Shown here: piece after piece, positions 34,829 through 42,294 of the stretch
Numbering within the stretch: the stretch's first letter is position 1
How the letters are laid out: every line of letters begins with the position of its first letter
Assembly (NCBI GenBank): GCA_012522135.1
Contig: JAAYLA010000324.1
Location: 1-42,834 of the forward strand
Direction of reading: 5' to 3'
Source of the DNA: Bacillota bacterium
GTDB lineage: Bacteria > Bacillota > Limnochordia > DTU080 > JAAYLA01
Length of the DNA: 42,834 nt
Program-made: the position numbers and the translations under genes
Notes under the pieces: generated by a model
Told to the model about the DNA's origin: nothing
Seen by the model: only the letters and a program-made list of their open reading frames with translations
The model's database searches: none

Positions 34829-35116
34829 ATGGACCTGTTTGTCGGGGTGCTCCGGATTGATCTGTACCTGGCGGAAAATCGCTCCTTGAAAGAGCGGAGA
34901 AGCGTGGTGCGGTCGGTGTTGGACCGGGCCCGCGCGCGGTATAACGTGGCCGTGTGTGACGTGAGCGAAACGGAAGATCCACGCCACGCGTCGGTGGCCT
35001 TTGCCTGCGTCGGTGCCCACCAACACCTGCTCCGCCAGACGCTCGAGAGACTTCTTCGTCGCATTGAAACCGACCTCCCGAGCGAGGTGCACCGGGCGGA
35101 GATTGAGATCCGCTAG
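34829..35116 (+). CDS. ylxP: DUF503 family protein YlxP
   Basis: 95 aa. The DUF503 pattern is clear: VGVLRIDLYLAENRSLKERR near the N-terminus, then VLDRARARYNVAVCDVSETE and a C-terminal helix. It is always found between infB and rbfA in Bacillota; a role in ribosome assembly has been suggested from context. ATG 34829 lies 9 bases after the infB stop, with only a weak ribosome site (AAGGG). The following 60 bases contain nothing clear beyond the rbfA ribosome site. Confidence 0.92.
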   Translation: MDLFVGVLRIDLYLAENRSLKERRSVVRSVLDRARARYNVAVCDVSETEDPRHASVAFACVGAHQHLLRQTLERLLRRIETDLPSEVHRAEIEIR

Positions 35117-35176
35117 GCAGAGGCGCAACAATCTTGGCGACCGTAGCGACGCCGCAAAGGACGGGATGGACTGCCC

Positions 35177-35560
35177 ATGTCGACACGTCAACGAGTGCAA
35201 CGGATCCGTGAGGAGATCAAGCGGGCTGCCGCCGAGATTATCCGCAACATGAAGGATCCTCGCATCGGCTTTGTCTCCGTTACCGATGTCGAGGTCTCGA
35301 ACGATCTGAGTCACGTGAAGATCTTCGTGAGCGTTCTGGGCGACGACGAAGCCAAGGCCCGTACCTTGGAAGGACTCCAAGCCGCTACCGGTTTTGTGCG
35401 CACCGAGATCGGACGGGCCGTCCGGATGCGGCACACCCCCGAAATCGTCTTCCGGCTTGACTCATCTTTGGAGCGGGGTGCCCGCATTAACCAGCTGCTG
35501 GCCGAGATCTCGTCTTCCTCGGACGACGAAACCGCCCAGGGCGCGGAGGACCCCGAATGA
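35177..35560 (+). CDS. rbfA: Ribosome-binding factor A
   Basis: 127 aa. RbfA is a KH-fold cold-shock/30S maturation factor. Markers are RVQRIREEIKRAAAEIIRNM, KDPRIGFVSVTDVEVSNDLS, VKIFVSVLG and MRHTPEIVFRLDSSLERGAR. The C-terminal end is an acidic SSDDETAQGAEDPE tail, common in the family. The stop overlaps the nrnA ATG (ATGA), so the two are probably translated together. Confidence 0.96.
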   Translation: MSTRQRVQRIREEIKRAAAEIIRNMKDPRIGFVSVTDVEVSNDLSHVKIFVSVLGDDEAKARTLEGLQAATGFVRTEIGRAVRMRHTPEIVFRLDSSLERGARINQLLAEISSSSDDETAQGAEDPE

Positions 35561-36564
35561 GAGGCGTCCCTCCGGACGGGCTCATCCGGCATTTGTCGGC
35601 AGCCGACAATTTCGTCATCGTGGGCCATGTGGATCCCGACCCCGATTCCATCGGGTCGACTTTGGCGCTCGGCCGCATGCTCGCGGGCCTGGGCAAGCGC
35701 TGTGTTCCCGTAACGCCTACGCCCATTCCGCCCCTCCTCGACTTTATGCCGGGAGCGGAGGCGTTGGTATCTGCCGAGGAAGTCTCTTTTACGGGGCACG
35801 AGCACTTGATCGTCGTCGACTGCGGACTGGAGCGGACCGGTGCCGTCTCGCAGCAGGCTGGCCTGGCGCGGTCGGTCGTGAACATCGATCACCACGCCAC
35901 CAACCGGGGGACGGGAACCTTCAATTGGATCGACACGGATTTTGCGGCGACGGCGGAGATGATCGCAGCCTTGGGCCGAGCGCTCGGTGCTCCCGTCGAC
36001 CGCGCGACGGCAACGCTATTGTACGCAGGTCTCGTCGGCGATACCGGCTGGTTCCGGTTTAGCAACACGACGCCCGAGGTGCTCCGGCTGGCGGCCTCCC
36101 TGCTCGAGTACGGCGTCGACCCCGACTACATGAATCGGGTCATGAACGAACGCCGGTCTTTCGCATACCTTCTGCTGCTTGGCCGCATGTTGCAGAGCGT
36201 CCGGCTCGCATGCCGGGGCCGCGTCGTCGTTGCCCGCGTCACGCAACAGATGCGCCGTGAGGTCGGTGCCGATCAAACGGAAGGCGAAGGATATGTCCAG
36301 TATTTGCGCCTTGTCCGGGATACAGACGTCGCGGTGCTCCTCGACGAGACGCTCGAAGGCCAGATCCGAGTACAACTGCGATCGTCGCCCCGAGTGGACG
36401 TTGCCGCGATCGCCCGGAGCCTAGGAGGCGGAGGACATGCCCGCGCCGCCGGCGTGCGGCTGGAAGGAAGTATCGGCGAAGTTGAAGAGCTTGTGTTGGA
36501 AAGGGTAGACGCGGCCCTTGAAGACCCCTCAAAGGAGAGCGAGCCATTTGCTGGGAGTGATTAA
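35557..36564 (+). CDS. nrnA: DHH-family oligoribonuclease/pAp phosphatase NrnA
   Basis: 335 aa. NrnA degrades very short RNAs and 3'-phosphoadenosine 5'-phosphate. DHH-domain metal motifs: VGHVDPDPDSIGST, LIVVDCGLERTG, NIDHHATN and YAGLVGDTGWFRFSNTT. The DHHA1 substrate-binding motif GGGGHARAAGVRLEG lies near residue 290. The PDPD form of the first motif is the Bacillus NrnA variant, not a defect. It starts inside the rbfA stop, and truB starts 16 bases before its end. Confidence 0.94.
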   Translation: MRGVPPDGLIRHLSAADNFVIVGHVDPDPDSIGSTLALGRMLAGLGKRCVPVTPTPIPPLLDFMPGAEALVSAEEVSFTGHEHLIVVDCGLERTGAVSQQAGLARSVVNIDHHATNRGTGTFNWIDTDFAATAEMIAALGRALGAPVDRATATLLYAGLVGDTGWFRFSNTTPEVLRLAASLLEYGVDPDYMNRVMNERRSFAYLLLLGRMLQSVRLACRGRVVVARVTQQMRREVGADQTEGEGYVQYLRLVRDTDVAVLLDETLEGQIRVQLRSSPRVDVAAIARSLGGGGHARAAGVRLEGSIGEVEELVLERVDAALEDPSKESEPFAGSD

Positions 36565-37483
36565 CCTGCTCAAGCCGCCCGGCATGACGTCCCATGATGC
36601 CGTGGCCGTCGTGCGGCGCCTCCTCGGCGTGCGCCGGATAGGGCACGCCGGTACGCTCGATCCCGGCGCGGCCGGAGTGCTGCCGGTCGCGGTCGGAAGG
36701 GCAACGCGGCTTATGCGGTGGCTTCTGCAGGCTGACAAGGCCTACCGGGCGGAGATGACTTTGGGCATCGAGACGGACACCCTCGACGCGCAAGGCAAGA
36801 CCACCGCCATGAATACGGACTTCCGCTTAGCTCCGGCGCGGCTTGTCGACGCGATGTACATGTTCCTGGGCCACGTGATGCAGGTGCCGCCGATGGTGTC
36901 CAGCGTCAAGGTAGGGGGCGAGAGGCTGTACCGGGCGGCGCGCCGCGGAGAGGAGGTCGAGCGCGCGGCGCGGGCCGTTCGCATCGACGAGATCGCCATT
37001 CGCAAGGTCTGGCCGGACGGCGCGTTAGACCTCGAGTTCGGCTCCCGGGTCCTGTTCGACGTCACGTGCTCGAAGGGCACGTACATCCGCTCCTTGGTTG
37101 CGGATATCGGCAAGAACGTGGGATGCGGCGCTCATCTGTCGTTCCTCGTGCGAACCCGGTCGGGGCCTTTCGTACTGGAGGAGAGTCATACACTGGAAGA
37201 AATTCGGGATGCGGTTGAAGAGGGAGCGCTAGACCGGGTGCTGCTCCCCCCGGAGACGGCTTTACCCCGGATGCCGCGCGTCGACTTGGATCCCGGCACG
37301 GCGCGCCGGCTGTGCCACGGAAATCCCGTCCCCGTGACCGAGGGGCTTCCGGACGATGAGTATTTCCGGGTCCACGTCCGCGGAGGCCGGATGGTAGCCG
37401 TAGGCCAACGGGCACCCGGACCTCGCCCTGGGGTGCGGCCGGTGGTCGTATTGGTGGACCCGGAGGAGGAGCTCGATGGTTGA
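36548..37483 (+). CDS. truB: tRNA pseudouridine-55 synthase TruB
   Basis: 311 aa. The enzyme makes pseudouridine at U55 in the T-loop of tRNAs. The catalytic Asp is D38 in GHAGTLDPGAAGVLPVAVG; other markers are LLQADKAYRAEMTLGIETDT, QVPPMVSSVKVGGERLYRAA and CSKGTYIRSLVADIG. A C-terminal PUA-like domain follows from about residue 235. I chose TTG 36548 (product begins MLGVINLLKPPGMTSHD) because AAGGAG lies 10 bases upstream and the family start fits; the longer TTG 36518 form puts that site inside. It overlaps both nrnA and ribF. Confidence 0.95.
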   Translation: MLGVINLLKPPGMTSHDAVAVVRRLLGVRRIGHAGTLDPGAAGVLPVAVGRATRLMRWLLQADKAYRAEMTLGIETDTLDAQGKTTAMNTDFRLAPARLVDAMYMFLGHVMQVPPMVSSVKVGGERLYRAARRGEEVERAARAVRIDEIAIRKVWPDGALDLEFGSRVLFDVTCSKGTYIRSLVADIGKNVGCGAHLSFLVRTRSGPFVLEESHTLEEIRDAVEEGALDRVLLPPETALPRMPRVDLDPGTARRLCHGNPVPVTEGLPDDEYFRVHVRGGRMVAVGQRAPGPRPGVRPVVVLVDPEEELDG

Positions 37484-38480
37484 GCGACGGAACACAATAG
37501 AAGGCCCCCTCGATGTGGAACAGTTTCGCAGGCGGCGGCCGCAGGAGGACGTCATCTCCGTACTGGCGTTAGGCACCTTTGACGGCGTACACCTGGGGCA
37601 TCAGGCAATTTTGCGCGAGGCTTTGACCTTGAAGGAGCGGCTGTCGGCTCAATGGGATGGGTTTCGTATGGAGACCGTCGCCTTTACTTTTGACGCCCTC
37701 CCCCTTGAGGTGCTGCGCCCCGAAGAGGCGCCGGCCCGTCTGATGAGCACGGAGCAGCGCTGCCGGCATCTACTCGCAGTCGGGGTGGACCGGGTCGTCT
37801 TGGCCCGGTTCGATGAGGCCTTTTCTCGGCTGGAGCCCGAGGACTACGTGCGAGACATACTGCTCGGGGCGTTCCGAGTCGGTGCCATTGTCGCAGGCTA
37901 CAATCACCGTTTCGGCCGCGGCGGTCGAGGTGACATCTCGCTGCTCCGCCGTGTCGCGGGAGATGTCGCGATCCACATGGTTCCCGAAGTGAAGGTGGAC
38001 GGCGCGCCCGTTTCGAGCACGGTCATCCGGCAGCTTTTGGCCGAGGGGCGCTGCGAACAAGCCGCCTCTCTGCTCGGCAGACCGTATTTTCTGGAGGGCA
38101 CCGTCGTGACCGGCTTTCAGCAAGGACGGGAGCTCGGTCACCCCACGGCCAACTTGCAGCCCCACCCGCAGCTGCTGGTGCCGGGACAAGGGGTGTATCT
38201 TACCCGCGTGCGCAAGGATGATGGTCTTTTGGGATATGCCCTGACGGTAATCAGCACCCGCCCCACCTTCGACGGCAGGGCGCTGTCGGTAGAAAGCCAC
38301 ATCCTTGACTTCGCAGGCGACTTGTACGGAAGCTTTATCCAAGTCGAGTTCCTTGAATACCTGCGTCCAATCGTCCGCTTCGACGGAGTCGAAGCCTTGC
38401 GGAGACAAATCGAAGCCGACGTGGAGGAAGCCCGCCGGCGCAGCGCCGCCCGGACCGGAGCAGACGGGTCGTTTACTTGA
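37476..38480 (+). CDS. ribF: Bifunctional riboflavin kinase/FAD synthetase
   Basis: 334 aa. It converts riboflavin to FMN and FMN to FAD. The FAD synthetase domain is recognised by ALGTFDGVHLGHQAIL, TFDALPLEVLRPE, IVAGYNHRFGRGGRGD and SSTVIRQLLAEG. The riboflavin kinase domain (about 205-315) has GRELGHPTANL, TRPTFDG and VESHILDFAGDLYG. The linker between synthetase motifs is slightly long. ATG 37476 follows CGGAGGAGG and overlaps the truB stop. Confidence 0.94.
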   Translation: MVERRNTIEGPLDVEQFRRRRPQEDVISVLALGTFDGVHLGHQAILREALTLKERLSAQWDGFRMETVAFTFDALPLEVLRPEEAPARLMSTEQRCRHLLAVGVDRVVLARFDEAFSRLEPEDYVRDILLGAFRVGAIVAGYNHRFGRGGRGDISLLRRVAGDVAIHMVPEVKVDGAPVSSTVIRQLLAEGRCEQAASLLGRPYFLEGTVVTGFQQGRELGHPTANLQPHPQLLVPGQGVYLTRVRKDDGLLGYALTVISTRPTFDGRALSVESHILDFAGDLYGSFIQVEFLEYLRPIVRFDGVEALRRQIEADVEEARRRSAARTGADGSFT

Positions 38481-38500
38481 AAGGTCGAATGTGGTACCAT
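38472..38500 (+). promoter_or_regulatory. Candidate promoter for rpsO
   Basis: TTTACT (38472-38477), a 17-base spacer and TACCAT (38495-38500), with TGG directly before the -10. Each hexamer matches consensus at four of six positions, helped by the extended -10. It overlaps the last codons of ribF. A six-pair inverted repeat (38492-38497/38501-38506) lies over the -10. Confidence 0.55.
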
Positions 38501-38506
38501 GTACCA

Positions 38507-38591
38507 AGCGGAACCCGAGGCGAGGTGCTGCGACTCACCGCCGCAGCTCTTGGCCTGGGGCGATTGTACCGTTTTACGGGGAGGTGATAGT
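38507..38591 (+). promoter_or_regulatory. Structured rpsO 5' leader (candidate S15 autoregulatory site)
   Basis: The ~85-base leader can form GCTGCG (38527-38532) with CGCAGC (38542-38547), which competes with GGTG/CACC (38524-38527/38536-38539). A small CCGT/ACGG hairpin (38569-38572/38576-38579) touches the Shine-Dalgarno sequence GGGGAGGTGAT. S15 is known to repress its own mRNA through differing leader folds in several bacteria. That this leader does so is inference. Confidence 0.4.
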
Positions 38592-38861
38592 GTGGCGATA
38601 GATCAGGATGCCAAGCGCGCTACCATCGATGAATTTCGTCTGCACGAGACGGATACCGGATCGCCCGAGGTACAGATCGCGCTGCTCACTCAGCGCATCA
38701 ACCACCTGACCGAGCATCTGAAGCGGCACAAGAAGGATCATCACTCTCGCCGCGGGCTGTACAAGATGATCGGGCGCCGGCGTGGCCTTCTCAGGTACCT
38801 GGAGAAGAAGGACGTCGAGCGGTATCGCGCATTGATCGAGCGTTTGGGGTTGCGTGGATAA
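38592..38861 (+). CDS. rpsO: 30S ribosomal protein S15
   Basis: 89 aa, exactly the family size. S15 is a primary 16S rRNA binding protein of the 30S platform. Markers are [40 protein letters not shown] and [23 protein letters not shown] 38592 follows GGGGAGGTGAT by 6 bases; the in-frame extension from 38499 is the leader. An intrinsic terminator follows 7 bases after the stop. Confidence 0.98.
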   Translation: MAIDQDAKRATIDEFRLHETDTGSPEVQIALLTQRINHLTEHLKRHKKDHHSRRGLYKMIGRRRGLLRYLEKKDVERYRALIERLGLRG

Positions 38862-38868
38862 TGAAGGT

Positions 38869-38896
38869 GAGGGCGGGTCACCCCCGCCCTCGTTTT
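38869..38896 (+). terminator. Intrinsic terminator between rpsO and pnp
   Basis: GAGGGCGGG (38869-38877) pairs perfectly with CCCGCCCTC (38883-38891) around a five-base loop, followed by GTTTT. The T run is short, so some readthrough into pnp is plausible; rpsO-pnp cotranscription is known in E. coli and Bacillus. Confidence 0.8.
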
Positions 38897-38934
38897 GGTT
38901 ACGTATGGAGCAAGGCAGGAGGAGCACATTAGCA

Positions 38935-38952
38935 CTAGACACGGCGGTCTAG
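38935..38952 (+). repeat. Short hairpin in the pnp leader
   Basis: CTAGAC (38935-38940) pairs with GTCTAG (38947-38952) around ACGGCG, 55 bases upstream of pnp. In E. coli a leader hairpin mediates RNase III-dependent autocontrol of pnp; whether this smaller stem does anything similar is unknown. No clear promoter was found in the 110 bases between the terminator and pnp. Confidence 0.35.
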
Positions 38953-39006
38953 CGCGCTGCACGCCCTCACTGCCCGTATGTCCGGTTATTCTAGGAGGAT
39001 TGGAAG

Positions 39007-41139
39007 ATGAGTCAAGTGTTCGAAATGGAGTTTGGAGGGAGGAAGCTCATCCTCGAGACGGGGCGCCTTGCCAAGCAAGCGCGCGGTGCGGTCCTCGTCC
39101 GGTACGGTGACACGGTCGTCCTCTGCACCGCCACGATGGCAAGCCCGCGGGAAGGTATCGACTTCTTCCCCTTGCTCGTCGATTACGAGGAGCGCATGTA
39201 TGCCGTGGGACGGATTCCCGGGGGATGGATGCGCCGGGAAGGGAGGCCCACCGAGGCGGCCATTTTGGCAGGCCGTATGATCGACCGCACCATTCGGCCG
39301 CTGTTTCCCGAGGGGTTCCGCAACGATGTGCACGTCGTGGCCATGGTACTGTCGGTCGACAAGAACAATCCGCCCGATATCCCGGCCATGATCGGAGCTT
39401 CGGCGGCTTTGCACATATCGGACATCCCGTTCGACGGTCCGATCGCCGGCGTGCGCATCGGCCGGTGTGACGGTGAGTGGGTCGTCAATCCGACCCTCGA
39501 GCAAGCTGAGGCCTCCGAGATGGACCTCGTCGTCGGGGGTACCAAAGACGCCGTGATGATGGTCGAGGCCGGCGCGAGAATCGTTCCGGAAGAGATTATG
39601 CTCGATGCCATCATGTTCGGCCACGAGCAGATCAAGCAGGTTTGCGATCTCATCGAGCGGATGCGTCAAGAGGTCGGCAAGCCCAAGGTCGAAGTGGAGC
39701 TGGCCGAGATTCCCGCGGAGGTTGACAGTTGGGCCCGTAACTGGCTGGCCGATCGTCTGCCCCAGGCCGTTCGCCACCCGGACAAGCACACGAGGGAGCA
39801 AGCTACGGAAGACTTGAAGGAGGCACTGCTCAATGCCTATCTCGAGTCCGAGGGCGAAGAGCGGTTCACGGAACACGCCTCCTATCTCGAGCGGGTGTTC
39901 GATGCCGCTCTAAAGGAAGAGGTACGGCGGGCCATCGTCCACGAAGGGATCCGGCCCGACGGGCGAGGCCTGGACGAGATCCGTCCGGTCACCTGCGACG
40001 TGGGGCTTTTGCCGCGAGTGCACGGCTCCGGGCTGTTCCAGCGGGGCCAGACCCAGGTACTCACCTCGTGCACCTTAGGGCTCAAGTCGGATGAGCAGAT
40101 CCTCGACGACTTGAGCGACGAAGACCGCAAGCGGTACCTGCACCACTACAACTTCCCGAGCTTCAGCGTCGGCGAGACAAGGCCCATGCGGGGACCTGGC
40201 CGCCGCGAGATCGGCCACGGACATCTGGCCGAGCGGGCGCTCTTGCCGGTGATACCCTCGGAGGAAGACTTCCCCTACACGATTCGCCTTGTTTCCGAGG
40301 TGCTCGAGTCGAACGGTTCCAGCTCCATGGCGAGCGTCTGCGGCAGTACCCTGGCCCTCATGGATGCGGGCGTGCCGATCTCCGACGCCGTAGCGGGTAT
40401 CGCCATGGGTCTTGTGAAGTCGGGCGACGACATCACCATTCTCACCGACATTCAAGGCATCGAGGATGCCCTTGGGGACATGGACTTCAAAGTGGCCGGA
40501 ACGAAGGACGGCGTGACGGCGCTGCAGATGGACATCAAGATCAGCGGTGTCTCCCGCGAGATTTTGTGGCAAGCGCTGCAGCAGGCCCGGCGCGCGCGGC
40601 TGTTCATCCTCGAGCGGATGGCGGAGGCCATTGAGAAGCCCAGACCGCAGCTTTCGCCTTGGGCGCCGCGCATCGTGACCATCCAGGTCCCGATAGATAA
40701 GATCCGCGACATCATCGGTCCTGGCGGCAAGATGATCCGGAAAATCGTCGATCAGACCGGATGCACCATCGACATCGAAGACGACGGGCGCGTCTTTATC
40801 GCTTCCACCGACGAGGCAGCGGCCAAGACAGCTATCGAGATGATCGAGCGGCTCACGAAAGAGGTCGAAGTCGGCGAGTACTATGTCGGAACGGTAAAGC
40901 GCATCATGAACTTCGGCGCTTTTGTTGAGATTTTGCCCGGCAAGGAAGGCCTCATCCACATCTCGAAGCTGTCGAACGAGCGGGTGTCGCGGGTCGAGGA
41001 TGTGGTGAATGTAGGCGATGAAGTCGTCGTGAAGGTCACTGAAATCGACCGCATGGGCCGTATCAACCTTTCACGCAAGGACGCCCTGCATCTGGAGACG
41101 AACAAGAACGGTCGCGGCAGCGGAAAAAAGCGCAAATAA
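39007..41139 (+). CDS. pnp: Polyribonucleotide nucleotidyltransferase (PNPase)
   Basis: 710 aa. PNPase degrades RNA 3'-5' by phosphorolysis. It has two RNase PH domains joined by a helical domain: domain 1 at about 1-215 ([40 protein letters not shown]) and domain 2 from about 310 ([45 protein letters not shown]). A KH domain ([17 protein letters not shown]) and an S1 domain ([20 protein letters not shown], ending INLSRKDAL) follow. ATG 39007 follows TAGGAGG. The length is typical and all catalytic regions are intact. Confidence 0.98.
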   Translation: MSQVFEMEFGGRKLILETGRLAKQARGAVLVRYGDTVVLCTATMASPREGIDFFPLLVDYEERMYAVGRIPGGWMRREGRPTEAAILAGRMIDRTIRPLFPEGFRNDVHVVAMVLSVDKNNPPDIPAMIGASAALHISDIPFDGPIAGVRIGRCDGEWVVNPTLEQAEASEMDLVVGGTKDAVMMVEAGARIVPEEIMLDAIMFGHEQIKQVCDLIERMRQEVGKPKVEVELAEIPAEVDSWARNWLADRLPQAVRHPDKHTREQATEDLKEALLNAYLESEGEERFTEHASYLERVFDAALKEEVRRAIVHEGIRPDGRGLDEIRPVTCDVGLLPRVHGSGLFQRGQTQVLTSCTLGLKSDEQILDDLSDEDRKRYLHHYNFPSFSVGETRPMRGPGRREIGHGHLAERALLPVIPSEEDFPYTIRLVSEVLESNGSSSMASVCGSTLALMDAGVPISDAVAGIAMGLVKSGDDITILTDIQGIEDALGDMDFKVAGTKDGVTALQMDIKISGVSREILWQALQQARRARLFILERMAEAIEKPRPQLSPWAPRIVTIQVPIDKIRDIIGPGGKMIRKIVDQTGCTIDIEDDGRVFIASTDEAAAKTAIEMIERLTKEVEVGEYYVGTVKRIMNFGAFVEILPGKEGLIHISKLSNERVSRVEDVVNVGDEVVVKVTEIDRMGRINLSRKDALHLETNKNGRGSGKKRK

Positions 41140-41168
41140 CCGGGATGAAGCTGTGAAGTTCGCGGGAG

Positions 41169-41195
41169 GCAGGTCACTGGGTGACCTGCTCTTTT
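41169..41195 (+). terminator. Intrinsic terminator after pnp
   Basis: GCAGGTCAC (41169-41177) pairs perfectly with GTGACCTGC (41181-41189) around a three-base loop and is followed by TCTTTT. It ends the rpsO-pnp transcript and separates it from the DUF3866 gene. Confidence 0.88.
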
Positions 41196-41229
41196 CGCTT
41201 ATGGGGTATGTTTGAAACGGAGGCGCCGA

Positions 41230-42291
41230 ATGATTCGCGTACGACAAGGTCGGGTACTTACCGTGGACAGCAGCGAAGAAGGCGTGTCGCATCTTACGGT
41301 CCTAGTCGACGGAGGGCGGGCGAGGGCCGTGAGTTACGACGATCTGACGGGTTCCGTGTCGCCCGGGGACAGGGTGCTGCTCAACACGACGGCCGTCCAT
41401 CTCGGCCTGGGCACCGGCGGCGCGCACTTCGTCATGGGCGTGATCGGCCGGCAGACGGAATACCGAGGTACGGGCCACATCATGAAATGCCGCTATACAC
41501 CGGCCCAAGTAGCCGTCCTCGCCGTAGAGGAGCCAGCAAGTCCCTACCACGGCGCGATGCACGACGGCGACCTCGGCGGGCTGCCCGTCATCGTTGCGAC
41601 GCTCCACAGCATGGTGCCCGCTGCGGCCGCGGTCCTTAAAGCGAAACGACCTGAGTCTGCGGTCGTCTACGTCATGACGGACGGGGCCGCGCTGCCCGTG
41701 CGTTTCAGCCGGTTGGTTTCCCACATGAAGCGGGCCGGCCTCCTCGATGCCGTGATCACCGCCGGCCACGCCTTCGGCGGGGACCTGGAGGCCGTCACGG
41801 TGTACTCAGCCCTTCTGGCCGCGAAAAAAGTGTGTGCGGCCGATTTCGCGATAGTCGCCATGGGCCCGGGCGTCGTCGGCACGGGAACGGTTTGGGGAAC
41901 GACTGCGGTGGAGCAAGGAACGATCTTGGACGCCGCAGCCATCCTGTCCGGCCGTCCGATCGCCGCACCGCGGCTCAGCTTTGCCGACCCGCGCGAGCGT
42001 CACCGGGGCGTCAGTCACCACTCCTTGACGGCCCTCGGGCGCGTGGCGGCTCGCCCCTGTGAGGTCGCCCTGCCGAAGCTGGACGAGCCGGAGCGCACGC
42101 GCGTCTTGTCTCAACTTCAGGCGGCCGGGATCACCGGTAGGCACAGGGTCCGGGAGTTCGCCGCGGGCATTGTCCTCGACCTCCTGGCAGAGCTCGATTT
42201 CGAGGTACGCACCATGGGCCGTACCTTCCGCGAGGAGCCCGGACCCTTTCTGAGCGCTGGCGCCGCAGCACTGTGCGCGCTGGAGGGGTGA
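41230..42291 (+). CDS. DUF3866 family protein of unknown function
   Basis: 353 aa, soluble, with no signal peptide or membrane helix. An N-terminal beta-rich part (MIRVRQGRVLTVDSSEEG...SPGDRVLLNTTAVHLGLGTG) is followed by HFVMGVIGRQTEYRGTGHIM and LRYTP-like KCRYTPAQ. A central domain then has VIVATLHSMVPAAAAVLKAK, VVYVMTDGAALPVRFSRLV and ADFAIVAMGPGVVGTGTVWG, and a C-terminal part has RHRGVSHHSLTALGRVA. This resembles DUF3866, known in actinobacteria and some Bacillota; its function is unknown. ATG 41230 follows ACGGAGGC by 6 bases. The EndoQ-like gene begins 3 bases after its stop, suggesting a two-gene unit. Confidence 0.82.
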   Translation: MIRVRQGRVLTVDSSEEGVSHLTVLVDGGRARAVSYDDLTGSVSPGDRVLLNTTAVHLGLGTGGAHFVMGVIGRQTEYRGTGHIMKCRYTPAQVAVLAVEEPASPYHGAMHDGDLGGLPVIVATLHSMVPAAAAVLKAKRPESAVVYVMTDGAALPVRFSRLVSHMKRAGLLDAVITAGHAFGGDLEAVTVYSALLAAKKVCAADFAIVAMGPGVVGTGTVWGTTAVEQGTILDAAAILSGRPIAAPRLSFADPRERHRGVSHHSLTALGRVAARPCEVALPKLDEPERTRVLSQLQAAGITGRHRVREFAAGIVLDLLAELDFEVRTMGRTFREEPGPFLSAGAAALCALEG

Positions 42292-42294
42292 GAG

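Noticed and set aside
33458-35434. 658-codon open frame on the minus strand across infB, ylxP and rbfA.
   Set aside because: Antisense shadow of well-identified genes; composition is His/Asp/Leu/Arg-rich with no domain pattern, as expected from G+C codon bias.
35557-36564. PDPD instead of PDGD in the first DHH motif of NrnA as a possible defect.
   Set aside because: Bacillus NrnA has the same PDPD form, so this is a normal variant.
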